From Larus michahellis (lineage: Eukaryota > Chordata > Aves > Charadriiformes > Laridae), in contig NC_133930.1 in NCBI RefSeq assembly GCF_964199755.1, positions 26,990,071 to 27,054,070 of the forward strand: 64,000 bases of DNA, given 5' to 3'. Below are positions 28,601 to 41,100 of this stretch, in pieces. Each line of letters opens with the position of its first letter. Positions within the stretch are counted from its first letter, which is position 1. Position numbers and translations under genes: made by a program. The notes below the pieces were generated by a model, which made no database searches, was not told the origin of the DNA, and saw only the letters and a program-made list of their open reading frames with translations.

Positions 28601-31544
28601 GTCAGAACAGCATTTCTACAAAGGGAGAGCGGGATATTAGATAGAAGACAGAAGCTTTTGACACTGAGGTGTCCCATATTCACAGGATATGACTGTTACT
28701 ACTATCGTTATCACAATAAAAGAATGACAGTAGCTTCCAAAGTATGTGAAACTGCATTGTCACAGTGCCCATATACATTATCTCTAGCCATTATTTTTTG
28801 TCTAAAATTAACATTTCAATTGTGCCTAAACTGTTTGTATTTTGAAAAATGTTTCCTTATTTCAGTTGGAACAAAAAATTTGATTTGAATCTTGAAATGG
28901 GTGATCTGCCAATCAGCTATATTTATTATTTCAGTTCACATGATGGGAATGGAATGGTCCTGGACCATGCAAATTATGAAGGTGCCACTGCACAAGGCAG
29001 TAGCCACAACGTGACAGTCCTTTGAATGTAAAGCCCCAAAAGATGCAGCTCAGTGCCTCCTGCCTGGCTCTTTGCCTCCAGACACTTGACGCTTCTGTCT
29101 GAGGCATGTGGAGCCATAGAGCAGAAGAGAGATTGTGCGACTATTGTACAAGGCACAGACCTACCTGGAGACCAGAGCTTCATCTAACACTGCTCATGAG
29201 AGGAGACAGATCTTGCGTTTGCACAGTAAACAGCCAAATAGTTAATCTGGTAGAACCAAACAGTAATCACTCCAGCATCCACACTTAAGTTGTTACAAAG
29301 CATCTGCTTTTTCATCACAGTAATCATGATAGATACAGGGGAAAAACAGAAAAGAAAACCCTGAAAAGGTATTTCAACAAACTATAGAATTACGGACAAC
29401 ACTAAAAATTCATTAACATTTCATATAAACCATATAAAAGACTATGTTCACTTTTCACTCCGAATCCTTCAAAAAGCTTTCAAAGAACAAAGAGATGAAC
29501 TTTTGTAGATGTGCTAATGCTATTCAATTAGTTCAGCCTCCTTCCTCCTGGGTCCCTTCTCCCTGTTTCCTTCGAAAAACCACAGGACAGTAACAATTCC
29601 AAAATTAATTCCTAGTCTGCACAGATGACTGTACTCTTCCTGGCTCCAGTCACTGCTGTGGTATTTGCTTGGCTAGAGCAGCATATGAACATAAGCGGTC
29701 ACAAAAGCGTGGAAAAATCTCCTTCCCTCTGTGAAAATAATTGTACATTCTATTGTACTATAGAATCCAATATTAAAGATTACTCATATTTTTGACATAT
29801 AATTCAGAATCAGAAAGTTTCAACAGAAGGTTTTATCAGATACTCCATAAAATCCACAGTGTGGGAGTCGGGTAATTATTGTCATTTCATTGCTCTCTCT
29901 CTAACTATCTACAATTAGCTCTTTATACTAGTAATCAGCTTTATACCATTTGATGTCCTTTGCTTTTTATCCATCTAATTACAAAGTAGCAGTAGATGTT
30001 TGCATCATAAAGACTGGTTTGAGTACCCATTTCAGTCTCCTCCAATTTTCAAATGTCTGCATTTTCCCAAAAATGTTAAGACTGAAAAGTAAACACATAT
30101 TTAAAGGCTACGTCTTCAGTACCAATAGCAGCGATGTATTTAAAAACCCATTTTATGCAGAAAGATTCATCATATTTTTTACACCATCAGTGTGCAACAC
30201 AAATTAGTGTGAACGGCATGATAGAGGCATATGCTATCTCTTTATTTGGGATAATGGTCTTACATTATTTGGTCTGAGACAAGGAACTTGTGCTCTGTTT
30301 CACTGATGTGCACCAGACAAACATAAGCTTTGTTAAAAAGTTAGATGCTGACAAACATTTCAAAACATTGCAGCAGTTCTACATTCATATGACTTTATTT
30401 CAAACAAAACAAATACCTAAATTTGAAGGCTGGTTTTTATTAATTAGAGGGGTAAGAAAAGCTCATTTGGATTCAGTGATCTGAAATTGCTCTTTGGAGG
30501 AGCTTTTTTCTTGATCTTAATTATATTGCCTCTTACATACTAGAGATATGGGTAGAGGAAGTCCTGTGACCAGACGTCTTGCCATGCTTCATGACTACAA
30601 ATGCCACTGTGCCCCCTGCCCTTTGATATGGAGGCCACTCAGTCCAGTGCTGAACAGTGTTATTCCTCACAACCCTTATTTTAGAATTTAGAGATGGTCC
30701 AATCGTACAAATTCATGTTAGGGTACAGGAACAGCCGTACTTCCTTTTGTCCAGGAATACTTTGGTTTATTAAAAAATCCTCCCTCAGCTGTAACCTTGC
30801 AGAAAAGCCAGTTGTGGCAAGGGAAAATAGATTATGCCTTGCTTTGCTGTAGGCATTGGTCACCATGATTACACCTGGATGTTAGGTTCAGTTTAGCATT
30901 CAAAAAAAAGGAATACTGCCAGGACAAGCTCTGAGGCCAGTGCTCTTCACATTCATGCAGACATTACAAACTGCAGGTCCTCTTTATCCTAAATTTAACC
31001 CTAACTAGAACCAAAGACCCTATCATACATACAACCAGATCTCTGAAACCATCCGCTCCTTCATGCCTACTACCATCCATCAGCAAATGCAGTCCTTCCA
31101 TTCTGCTTTTCTGGAAACTAACCTCAATAAGCATTATCATGGGTCTTAATGAAACACAATGCCTGAACGATAATTAGGCTAGAGCTTTTGCTCATCAAAT
31201 CACGCAGACCTTACCAGATGCTGCAGTTAAAAATAACCCTCCATTGCCGCTTTCTCTAAATCCTAAATCCAAATGTCTCCAAACTATTATTAAACAAATT
31301 TTACAAAGCCCACAAAAACAGTGACCAGACAGTCATTTCTATACATAGGAGCCTCCACCGCCTTCCTGGAGACCTCACAGTACCCTGGAATGAAACTCAT
31401 CTTCAACCCTGCTGGGTTCAAGACTGAACCAAACCCCTCTCCCTTTTTCAGTCATAACCAGGGTCTAATAAAGCACACGTGCAGCAAACCCAGTCAGAAG
31501 CTTGTCACTGCTTCCAACAGAAGGTCCCATCCTAGGTCTCAGAC

Positions 31545-32566
31545 AATCATAGAATCATAGAATGGTTAGAGTAGGAAGGGACCTTAAAGATCATCTAGTT
31601 CCAACCCCCCTGCCACGGGCAGGAACACCTCCCACTAGACCAGGTTGCTCAAAGCCCCAACACTTCCTGGCCTTCAACACTTCCAGGGATGGAGCACCCA
31701 CAACTTCCCTGGGCAACCTGTTCCAGTGTCACATCCCCTCACAGCAAAGAATTTCTTCCTAGTATCTAATCTAAACCTACCCTCCTTCAGTTTAAAACTG
31801 TTACCCCTCATCCTATCGCTACAATCCCTGATCAAGAGTCCCTCCCCATCTTTCCTGTAGGCCCCCTTTAGGTACTGGAAGGCTGCTATAAGGTCTCCTC
31901 GGAGCCTTCTCTTCTTCAGGCTGAACAACCTCAACTCTCTCAGCTTGTCCTCACAGGAGAGGTGCTCCAGCCCTCTGATCATCTTGGTGGCCCTCCTCTG
32001 GACCCGTTCCAACAGGTCCATGTCCTTCTTATGTTGGGGGCCCCAGGGCTGTTCACAGCACTCCAGGTGGGGTCCCACGAGAGCAGAGTAGAACAGCAGA
32101 ATGACCTCCCTCAACCCACTGGCCATGCTTCTTTTGATGCAGCCCAGGATGTGGTTGGCTTTCTGGGCTACGAGTGCACATTGCCAGCTCATATTGAGCT
32201 TCTCATCCATCAACACCCCCAAGTCCTTCTCCTCAGGGCTGCTCTCAAGCCATTTCCACCCAACCTGTATTTCTGCTTGGGATTGCCATGACCCAGGTGC
32301 AGGACCTTGCACTTGGCTTTGTTGAACTTCATGAGATTTGCACGGGCCCACCTCTCAAGCCTGTCCAGGTCCCTCTGGATGCTATCCTTTCCCTCCAGTG
32401 TGTAAACTGCACCACACAGTTTGGTGGTGTTGGCAAACTTGCTGAGGGTGCACTCAATCCCACTGTCCATGTCACCGACAAAGACGTTAAACAGCACCGG
32501 TCCCAGTACTCACCCCTGAGGAGCGCCACTTGTCACGGGTTTCCACATGGACATCGAGCCATTGAC
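31545..32566 (-). mobile_element. CR1 LINE, 5'-truncated 3' end (copy B)
   Basis: This is the 3' kilobase of a CR1 on the - strand. The 3' terminal repeat (ATCATAGAATCATAGAATGG) is at 31545, followed by the 3' end of the RT ORF with a 225-codon open segment (32351-31674). The segment reads as the RT tail, including the [12 protein letters not shown] block characteristic of CR1. The catalytic FADD motif is decayed (FANT, about 32429-32440). The element runs to ATCGAGCCATTGAC at 32566, almost the same consensus point where copy A is truncated. Confidence 0.95.
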
Positions 32567-34925
32567 AATAAATACAGTTTATGATAATATAACCAATTAT
32601 TTGTGTTTAGGTTTGGTGCAGACATCGCTGATTTGGCTATGGCCAAGACTAAAAGCAGGGATGTTCTCAGGCCCAAGTATTGTAAAAGGAATGACTGAAT
32701 GCCTGTTTATTCCTCAGTTCTGAAACTTAGCTAAGATGGAAGCTAACACAGGCAAGGGTGAATATATAATGCTTGGGTTTGGAACAAATATGGATGTACT
32801 GGTTAAGACTTAGACAAGTTTTAAGGTTGGGGCTGGATTATTGTTTGGTAATCAAGAGCAGAAGGGTTTGGCTCATTGCAGGATCCTCAACAGACTACAC
32901 TACTGATCCTATAGTGGTATTAATAGGTAGGAATGATTTGAAATTAATTTTAGAAGATGCTAATCTCATTTTATTATAACCTAGGAAGGGTTCTAGGTGT
33001 AGTTAGTGTTACAAATTTACAGAAAAATATGGGAAATTTGCTTTATTCCTTGAGCTCCTAGGCCTAAGGGAAAGTCTAATGTATCAATTGCTAAAGCCTT
33101 TAGTATTAACAAAGTCAGCATCTCTCCTTAGCTAACACTAAACTGAAATTATGATTAAGTCTTTAGAGAAGAAAAATAGAATACGTCAAGTTAACAGACG
33201 CTTACTGTGTAGATTGCTAGAACGGAGAATTGAGGCTGATAAGGGGCAATGCTTTCTGTTAATTATGATAGCTGTTGGTCACTTGCTACAGATTGAAGTT
33301 ATGACTGGGATTAAATGTAAGGTTTCAGAAAAGTAGGAATGAAGAATTTAGTTTACTGCATGAAAGCATATGACTGGGGTAAGGAAATATGTTATGTTGA
33401 TGCCTACATAGACCTCAGCCACCTGGTTGTGATTAGGGCTGAGCTTGAGGTAAGATGTGGGCAATCAATTTTGCACCAAAAATACACAGACATTATAAAT
33501 ACAACAGAGAACAATGAAACATATATAAAAATAGAAACATTATGAAAGTGTAAAAAATGTGCCTGATATATGCCATGATAAAAGATTTATCTTAAAATCC
33601 TTGGAAAAAAACTGTTAAAAAAAAAAAACCACAAACATCATATTTCTACCAGCCTACTAATTTTAACAAATTATTCCTGGGGTAGTTTAAAACTATTTAT
33701 TGTTCTAGAGGGTGCAGTGGTCTTTTTTTTAGAGATGACCTAGAAAGCAAACCTTTTTGCATTGATGTATCTTACACAGTTTGAAAAGTACTCTAAAAAG
33801 AGCAACTGAAGCCTTGGGTTTGACCATGTTCTGTATGACTCAGACCTAAGAGTGCGAAGCAGCAGAAGCAAAAGCACTCTATATTAGTGAAGCTTCGCAT
33901 CAGGTAAAATTGGCAAATAAGTGGATGCTGCAATAGCCAAGAGGTTGGGGTTTGTTTGGGTTTTTTTGCAAGGTAGGGGGAAGCTGAAGTAGACCTTTTA
34001 ATATGGAAAAAGGATTACTTTAGAAGAACTTAATGCCTCTAAGAGAGGTGAGATTTTGTGATGGCTTCTTGACTTGTTTAACTGTGTTTCACAGATGCAA
34101 AAGATTCTAGAACAAGACACATACATTGCTGTAAAGGTTTATAAAGGGCAAATTATAAATTGTAATTTTGTGGATGTTTGGAGATTTTCTGTCTATGTCG
34201 TCTTTCTCATGTTATCAGACAAAATGTTGGTGCAATATAAAGTATATCCACTCACTATGGAGCTTTACCAGGATGTTTGTGGCTCTAGTATACCAGATGG
34301 TACACACCTGTAGCCAGAGTTCAGCGCTGTAGATTATTTTGAAAATATTTTCTATGATGTCACAGCTTGCGTTATAAAACTAACAATTAAGATGGTATCA
34401 GGATAAATGGTGGATAGCAAACAGAAGGACTCTCTACTCCTTGATGCCTGACAGAAAGTCTTTAAAACTTGGTGTTGAATTTCTGTTTATTATAGCCCTC
34501 AGACAACAGCAATAAAAGCAATTCTCTCTGGGATCACTCTGACCTGTCACTGCTCCAACTGCTGGCCCAGCAGCTTTCCCTCAGATGGGGTGTGCTACAC
34601 AGCTCACTACCACAGGACAGACCGAATTTAACACATGAATCCATTTAGTGTGTCTACCTATAAAAGGTTGGATGGGGGAGAAACGCTGGGAACCAAAGCC
34701 CAACGCACCTTCTGTTACACTGAAGAAAAAAAAAAGGGGGAAAAAAAAAAAGGCACCTCAGGGAACTTTTCTAGCTTCATAACTAACAACTAACATAGGT
34801 GGAAACAGTTAAGAATGAAGTAGTTCCAGCTAAGAATCTTCTTTTTTTAAAACATTCATTCTCCACAGGCCTACCCTTTAGCAGCTGTTCTCCAACCCGG
34901 AGAACACCAGGCTCCCTCAACCTTG
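32567..34925. other. Intergenic sequence of unknown origin
   Basis: This stretch follows the 5' end of CR1 copy B and leads to the POC5 CpG island. Between 32773 and 33545 three + strand frames of 60 to 68 codons lie end to end (32773-32979, 33151-33336, 33339-33545). I recognise no family in them. A/G-rich homopolymer patches occur at 33615-33632 and 34727-34752. No gene is supported. Confidence 0.6.
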
Positions 34926-35163
34926 CTTAGCCCAAGCTTTTAGGCTGCCACGCCCCGCCACGAACACTGACAGGGCCGGTTCGCTGAGGGGAAGGTGCGG
35001 AACTTCCTCCCACCGGCCCACCGTGGCGATGGCAGTTACGCGGTGCCGGCCAGTGCCCCTCGCCACCGGTAAGGCTACCACAGGCCCGCCCCGCGCGCAG
35101 CCCCTTCGCGGCCCCGCCAACGGCCGTCCGCGGCCCGCGCGCCAGCCCCGGGAACGCCGCAGG

Positions 35164-35305
35164 CCAATCAGCGCGCGGCAGCCGCTGACAGGCAGGAGGC
35201 GGTGGGAGGTGAAGCGGGCGCAGGCGAAAGAGGGAGGGGTGGTGGGACGGCCTGGCCCGCCGGCTGAGCTCTGCAATTGGCTGTTTCGCCGCCAAACTGC
35301 CCAAT
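35164..35305 (+). promoter_or_regulatory. CCAAT boxes (NF-Y) of the POC5 promoter
   Basis: CCAAT occurs at 35164-35168 and 35301-35305, and its inverse ATTGG at 35276-35280. All are upstream of the inferred exon 1. Multiple NF-Y boxes without a TATA box are typical of cell-cycle promoters. The motif matches are seen directly; occupancy is inference. Confidence 0.65.
35284..35296 (+). promoter_or_regulatory. E2F-like site
   Basis: TTTCGCCGCCAAA combines two overlapping half sites (TTTCGCC and GCCAAA) resembling E2F/DP consensus. It lies between two CCAAT boxes. A further GCGC-containing candidate (AAACGCGCCC) follows at 35321-35330. This suggests G1/S control of POC5, which is inference from motifs. 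Confidence 0.5.
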
Positions 35306-35359
35306 CGGAGGATGCTTTGTAAACGCGCCCTCAGCCTATCACAGGTGCGCTTCTTCTTC

Positions 35360-35416
35360 CGCTCCGGTAGTTTGAAACCGTCTGGCTCGGTGGCCGGGGG
35401 CGGCCGCTGCCTGCAG
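35360..35416 (+). other. POC5: POC5 exon 1 (5' UTR, start approximate)
   Basis: Non-coding first exon inferred from the consensus donor CTGCAG|GTGAGAG at 35416/35417 at the downstream edge of the promoter. The left border is a guess. Splicing to 38038 places CTGCAG plus A before the ATG, which gives an A at -3 (good Kozak context). No ATG is present between 35360 and 35416. Confidence 0.55.
35371..35376 (+). promoter_or_regulatory. CHR-like element TTTGAA
   Basis: TTTGAA within GGTAGTTTGAAACCG sits about 40 bp before the exon 1 donor, near the likely transcription start. CHR elements bind the DREAM/MuvB complexes and normally lie close to the start of G2/M genes, downstream of CCAAT boxes as here. 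A 6-bp match alone is weak; the surrounding context raises it. Confidence 0.45.
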
Positions 35417-38037
35417 GTGAGAGTGGGTGGTGGGGGGCGGCCGGGGGTGCCGTCACCTCCACAATACCTTTTCCATAACCCCCCTGTTCCTTACCCGCAC
35501 CCCTCCCTTCTCCCCCCCGAGCTTCCCACCGCCCTCTGAGGGGGCCTGTGGGCACTCCCAGCCCCCGGGTAGCTGGTCTGGTAGCCTTAAAGGCCCTGTT
35601 TTAAGGAAAAAAAAAATAAAAGAAAACTCTCCAGTTTACGTAGGGAATTGTGCTCCTTCGTGCCTGTCCGCCCGTGTCCCTGCCCGGATGTGGCTGCCAG
35701 GTGTCTGTGTGGCACCCTGCGGCTCGCCCTTATCGTCGATTGCTGACGCGACAGCGGTGGCCACTGTAGTATCAGCTCTGCAGGCCCCGGGGGGTAGGTG
35801 CAGAGATGCCGTCGTGAGAAGTTTAAAAACGCGGACTTGAGCGGGGCTGCTTTGCAAAGATGTACAGTTAAGGGGAAAGAGTATGTCCTGCATGAACTGG
35901 GAGGTGGAGTAGTTTTCTGTTCCCTAGGTGTGGAATCCTCGGATCTGAATGCAACATTAGATTATTTGGAAAGCAACACTTTTAGTCAAAAACAAACCCA
36001 AAAGTACAAAATCCTGAGCACAGCTCAAGCAATTCAAAATTAAGGAGTTGAGAGCAGCCATGCTGAGTCAAACCAAAGATCTTTATAGTTGCATCCTGTT
36101 TCTAAAAGTAGGTGTCTTAACATTGTAATCATACAGTTACGGTTTGGAAGAAACTACTGCTGTTAACAGGAATCTTTCCTGAATGAAGTTAGACATATGT
36201 TTTGGCAGATGCTCCGGGAAGATTAGAAGAACATGGTAATTGCTTGTCTCTCAATGAAAATGGAAGAGATGAGGAAGATAGTATTTCTTCATTCATCTAT
36301 CTAGTATTTCTTCTGTCATCTACACACCAGTGTACAGCAATAGAAGTATTTAGTAAACCTCCCTAAGACTTCAGATTTTGTGTTTAAAAAACGTGGTCAG
36401 TATATTAGCACTCATCAGGAAGTAGGGAGATGGCAATCTCTTCTTCGGAACCTTGGGCAATAGAAAATCTCAGCATTTAAAATTGTCTTTATACCATTTT
36501 TAAAATGTCCATCTTCAGCACAGAAATGAACTTCCCAGTCTGAAAGGTATAGCCACCGCGGCAGAGAGAGCTTTCGTGGTGCAGGAAGAATCAGCATCTA
36601 GAATAACTCAAAGAACAAAAAGGCAATTCATTTCCATCTGTATTCCTATATAGAGAACTATGAGATTATTGTGGTTTTTTGACGCTTTGAAAAAAGATGA
36701 TGGTGCTTAAGGAGGATGTTCCTGCCAATTTAATGTCAGCAATTTAAAAATAACATTTCTGTCAGAAAATGCATCTGTTTAAAAAACAACTGAGAATATT
36801 ATAATTGACAATTTTAAAGGTCTCTCCAAAAATAAACTTTTCCTGCATGGTTGTTTGCTACATTGTACAAGCAGTCAGTTCCTCTGGTAATTTATGATGG
36901 TCTTCTTCCCAAGCTTACTCTCTGCTGACAACTCGCTGCTCAATCTGATTGATTATTTTTCATGTGCATCAGGCAACTATATGACTCTGCCATTTATTCA
37001 TTAACAAATTCACCTTGCTTGATACTCAGTTCCCACTCCCAATTCTGTAATTCCTTTCATTCCCCCCACGATATCCATTTGAGTTCTTTTTCCCCGTATC
37101 CTATCAAGTTTTATCACAAGAGCTTCAGTTCTTTACTGAATGACTTGTTCAAGGCTACAGTAGATTAAAAGATACATATATCTTTCAGAAAGTCTTCAAG
37201 TTTCTTATCAGTTCTACAACATCGTCTACTTCCCAAATGTTCAAAGAATACCTCACTGCCTTGCTTAGAAATTGCTGGAATGATTGGCATTCCCTGAACT
37301 GAACGCACTACCTGTCCTTCCATATCTGCTCATCTTCCTGGGCCTATAAGGCAAGAGTCAAAAAAGTGAAGGGAGACTGAAGGGAAAGTGAAGGGAGACA
37401 GGGTATTGAACTGGAGCGTTCAGGGCATGGTCTCAGCTTGGGCTGTGGCTGAGGTAGTTCAGGGGGAAAAAAATCACAGCGTAGCTTAGTTAGTCCTGTG
37501 TCACTATAAGAAATAGTACTGAAGCAAGCTGATAAGCTCCAAAACAATACAGTATGAATAAGAAGGAGGGATTGACACAGGAATGTATCTGTAAATTAAG
37601 GCTTCTGTTATTCTTGATAAAGGTTTCTGTTATTCTTGATATATCTGTTTCTTCTTTTTTTCCTCTGCAGCGTATTTTAGTTACCATTGATGTAAAATTT
37701 TATATTGTATATCATGAAGCATTAGATATTAAACTTATTCAGTCAATGTGAAATAAGAGAAAACTTTCATATTGTTGCTTTTGAGTCTCCCATTGTTTTC
37801 TTTGAAAGTTAGTGGAAGTCTTTTCATTGTTCTGAGCATGGCTTGGATAAGAAAGCTTCCTACCTAGCATTATATAATGAGACTATATGATCAGTTTAGC
37901 CCACAGAATAGGCGTTGATGTAGTTTCTACAGCAGAATCTCCATTTCTGGGGAAAATGTTGGTGAACATGCAGTAAACATATTGGAATTGAAAAATGAAG
38001 TTCAGCTTCTGCTGTTTTATAGACTAACTTTGTGCAG
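35417..38037 (+). other. POC5: POC5 intron 1
   Basis: The GC-rich island continues for about 150 bp and then gives way to AT-rich sequence. I see no repeats or exons inside that I can support. Confidence 0.6.
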
Positions 38038-38038
38038 A

Positions 38039-38122
38039 ATGTCATCAGATGAGGAGAAAAGCACAAGTCCAGTTTTGCCAAAAGACTCTGTTTGGGGCAG
38101 TTCTGTTTCTTCTGATCTTCAG
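38039..38122 (+). CDS. POC5: POC5 exon 2, first coding exon
   Basis: Encodes residues 1-28, beginning MSSDEEK and ending SSVSSDLQ, the same length as the corresponding human segment. The exon begins at 38038 after TTTGTGCAG, so the ATG is only one base from the acceptor. The donor CAG|GTAGGA follows at 38123, phase 0. The Ser-Asp-Glu cluster offers casein-kinase-type sites, which is inference. Confidence 0.95.
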
Positions 38123-41100
38123 GTAGGAAAGAGGTATCCTCATTTGGTTCATTGTCATGGCATTTTATTTGTCAAAGGATAATTATGACGAAATCTAACA
38201 AAACTTGCATCTTTTTTTATGTTTTACCTGTATGGGAAAATAATAAAGAAGTCAGTGAAAAGAAGGAAATTAGACATTGAGATTAAAATCTCTTCACTTG
38301 GATTACCTTTTGGGCATTTCACAAGACATTTCAATTTATGTGAAAATTCTTATGTAAATTTAAGAGGTTGATCAATGACAGCTACAAGTAAAATAGTACC
38401 GTTTTCTTACCTATTTTTTCCCCTGGTGTTATTTTTTATGTGTGTTAAGTCTTATCAAGAAGCATAAATTTGACACAGTAGGATAGCAACCCATTGTTTC
38501 TGAGGGATGAATTGTAACTATGTGTTAGGCTTCTTACACAACATTGTAAGAACTGAATTTTTTTTAATGGATTTATTTCCTTTGGAGTAGGAGTGTGGAC
38601 AAGTTAATCTCAGAAAATAAATGCTTTTTTTTTCTTTTTTCTGCGTCAAATATGCCAAGATATGCTGGAATTCTAATGTTGGGAGTTTTTCTGTGCTCAG
38701 CATTCTTTCAGAGAATGCAAAGATACTGGATAAAGCCTTTGTCCCCATTCTTTTAAAAGCAGCAGATTTTCATCGTTTAGTAATTGGCTTATTCCTATTT
38801 GAGTACTGGGTGAGGTTATTTCCCTTGATAGGATTCTATCCAAAACAGGCTAGTTTTGACAAAAATAAGTTTTGCTAGTTGCCCTGCAGAAATTTGTCTC
38901 CACTTCTGTCACCTGTTGGAATGGCATTTACAGCAGAAGCACTGTTAAAATAAGGTGGTTTTTTCTTCATGTGGATTTACTCCGTCCCTTTGAAATTACC
39001 TGTTTATGGGCAATTCATTTCTGCATTTCGTATTCTTCTGTATTTGTGGTCATATGTCATGGATAAGTTCTCTTAATCTTTGTTCAGCAATAGTAGTTCA
39101 TCTGTGTTTCCAATGCCTTTTGTAGTTGGAAAACAGAATGAAGGCATTGTGCAACAAATTTTGAAAGACCAGAATTTTCTTTTATGATCTGGTTGATTAT
39201 CAAGGAGGTTCTAAGGCCACCTTGTAGAGAATTATTAAGTAAACTAATGATGAATGACTGCTTTGCAAATGAGGACACATCTAGACTAGAATAGAGTAGT
39301 TCCAGTTGGAAGGGACCTACAACGATCATTTAGTTCAACTGCCCGACCAATTCAGGGCTGACCAGAAGTTAAAGCCTATTATTAAGGGCATTGTCCAAAC
39401 ACCTCTTAACACTGATGGGCTTGGGACATTGACCACCTCTCTACGAAGCCTGTTCCAGGGTTTTACCACCCTCTTCATAAAGAAATGCTTCCTCATGTCC
39501 AGTCTAAATCTCCCCTGGCGCACCTTTGAACCATTCTCATGCATCCTATCACTGGATCCCACGGAGAAAAGCTCTGCAGCTCCCTCTCTCCAAACTAGAC
39601 AAGCCCAAAAGTTCTTAGCCACTCCTTGTTGGAGTCTATTACTGTTGAAAGAGAACAACACTGGGGTTACAGCTAAGCAATATGAATGTTGACATGGAAG
39701 TACTCTACTCCTTTTATGTAATTTTGAAGGGCCTTTTTGTTTTGTTTTGTTTGGGCCTTTTTGGTAATTTCATGCTTTTAAGTAGAGGCCAGGTCATTAC
39801 TTTTTCCTTATAAAAAAAATCCACTGGCTCTTATAGAATTTCCATTTTCTTATAATTCAGTTGTGCAAGACTTTGTCCATTCAATCCATTCTTCTCATGT
39901 TCTTTAGTAACTTTGACTGCAATCCTAAGGACAAATTCTATACAGCATCTGTAGATTTTTGTAATGTTTTGAGAAGGAATTTAAAAAAACCACCCCTCTG
40001 AATGCTCTTGTGCCAATTGCTCGTTGCAGTACTAATTTATTTACTTCTACAAAACCAAGGTAGTATGCATTAAATGATGAAAACTCCTCTGACCATCAGG
40101 CCTTAGAACTATATTCCTGTAGTTTTATGCTCTAACAGAATTTTTGTAGTTGACAGAACAGCTTGAAAGTTTTGTTTAAAGCAGAACAATGATACTAAGT
40201 AAACCAAAGATGTATTGTTAATTTTATTTTATTATGCTTTCATTTGAAATTATTGGTCAATATCGCATTCCAGTTGCAACATCCTTGTTACGGAATACTC
40301 AGGATTGAGATAATAGTTTTAATCACTCAATGTTTCCATTTCTGTTTTACATATTCTTACTGCAGTCTCCAGGATTTATTTTTTTTGTGTCTAAGTTTCT
40401 GGTTACACTTGGGATACTGTGTTTTCTTTGATACTTGCTTTCAACTTATTTCCAACAGTGTTGTAATATTGTAATTTTTAAGTGTTTATTTACAGGTTTT
40501 CCACGGGATCCTGTCTAATGACACTTTCTGTTGGTGTGTAAGAGTGTGTATTCGTGCACATAGTGGATTGTTTGGGTTTTAATAAGAGTGTTAGAATTTG
40601 AAAGACTAGATAAATTTCCTGCCATAACTTGATATGTATATTTTGAATGATCAGGATGTCTATAGTAAGACAGACTGTGTGCTAATGATTAAATTGTGTG
40701 ACTCAAAATGAGCCACCTACTTGCACTTGACATCTGACCTACTGTGTCCCTTGAATTGGATAAGGTAATCATGGAAGCAGCTGGATTGGCTCTGACTGAA
40801 AACTTAACTTGTTTGGGGGTGAAGAATTAGTTTTAAGTTCCTACTTGGCCACGCGATCTCTTTGAAGAAGACAGAGAAGTGATGTAATGTCTTCTGCACA
40901 ATCACTTAATTTAGATGAGTTAAGGTAAAGGCTAATATGTTGGCTTTTTTACTGTGCTGAAGTTTTGCTACAGGGGATTTTGTACAGTTTCATGTAGTTC
41001 CTGGTTGAATAATTCATCTGAGTTACCTGTTTTCTTCTTTTGACATCTGATAACACCTAAACTGTATTTCTTTAGAAAGTTATGCATATGGAAAAATTGG

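Larger units (their letters stand above)
7521..31544. other. Intergenic sequence, no gene seen
   Basis: About 24 kb of AT-rich DNA between two CR1 fragments. I looked for protein-like frames, splice-bounded exons and RNA genes on both strands and found none I can support. The longest frame (156 codons, - strand, 22472-22942) has low-complexity hydrophobic content and a length expected by chance. Small features inside are listed separately: hairpins near 21.65 kb, a T-run, a 32-bp tandem duplication and a short GAATA array. Confidence 0.7.
34926..35560. promoter_or_regulatory. CpG island at POC5 5' end
   Basis: A sharp switch from AT-rich DNA to GC-rich, CpG-dense sequence spans the presumed POC5 start and the start of intron 1. 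Open frames of up to 125 codons occur here on both strands. They are rich in P, R, G and A and are a by-product of composition. Such islands are often bidirectional, so a divergent non-coding transcript on the - strand is possible, but nothing in the sequence proves it. Confidence 0.85.

Noticed and set aside
34917..35322. Overlapping 99-125 codon frames on both strands of the CpG island
   Set aside because: They arise from GC-rich composition with few stops, are rich in P/R/G/A, and overlap the promoter of POC5.
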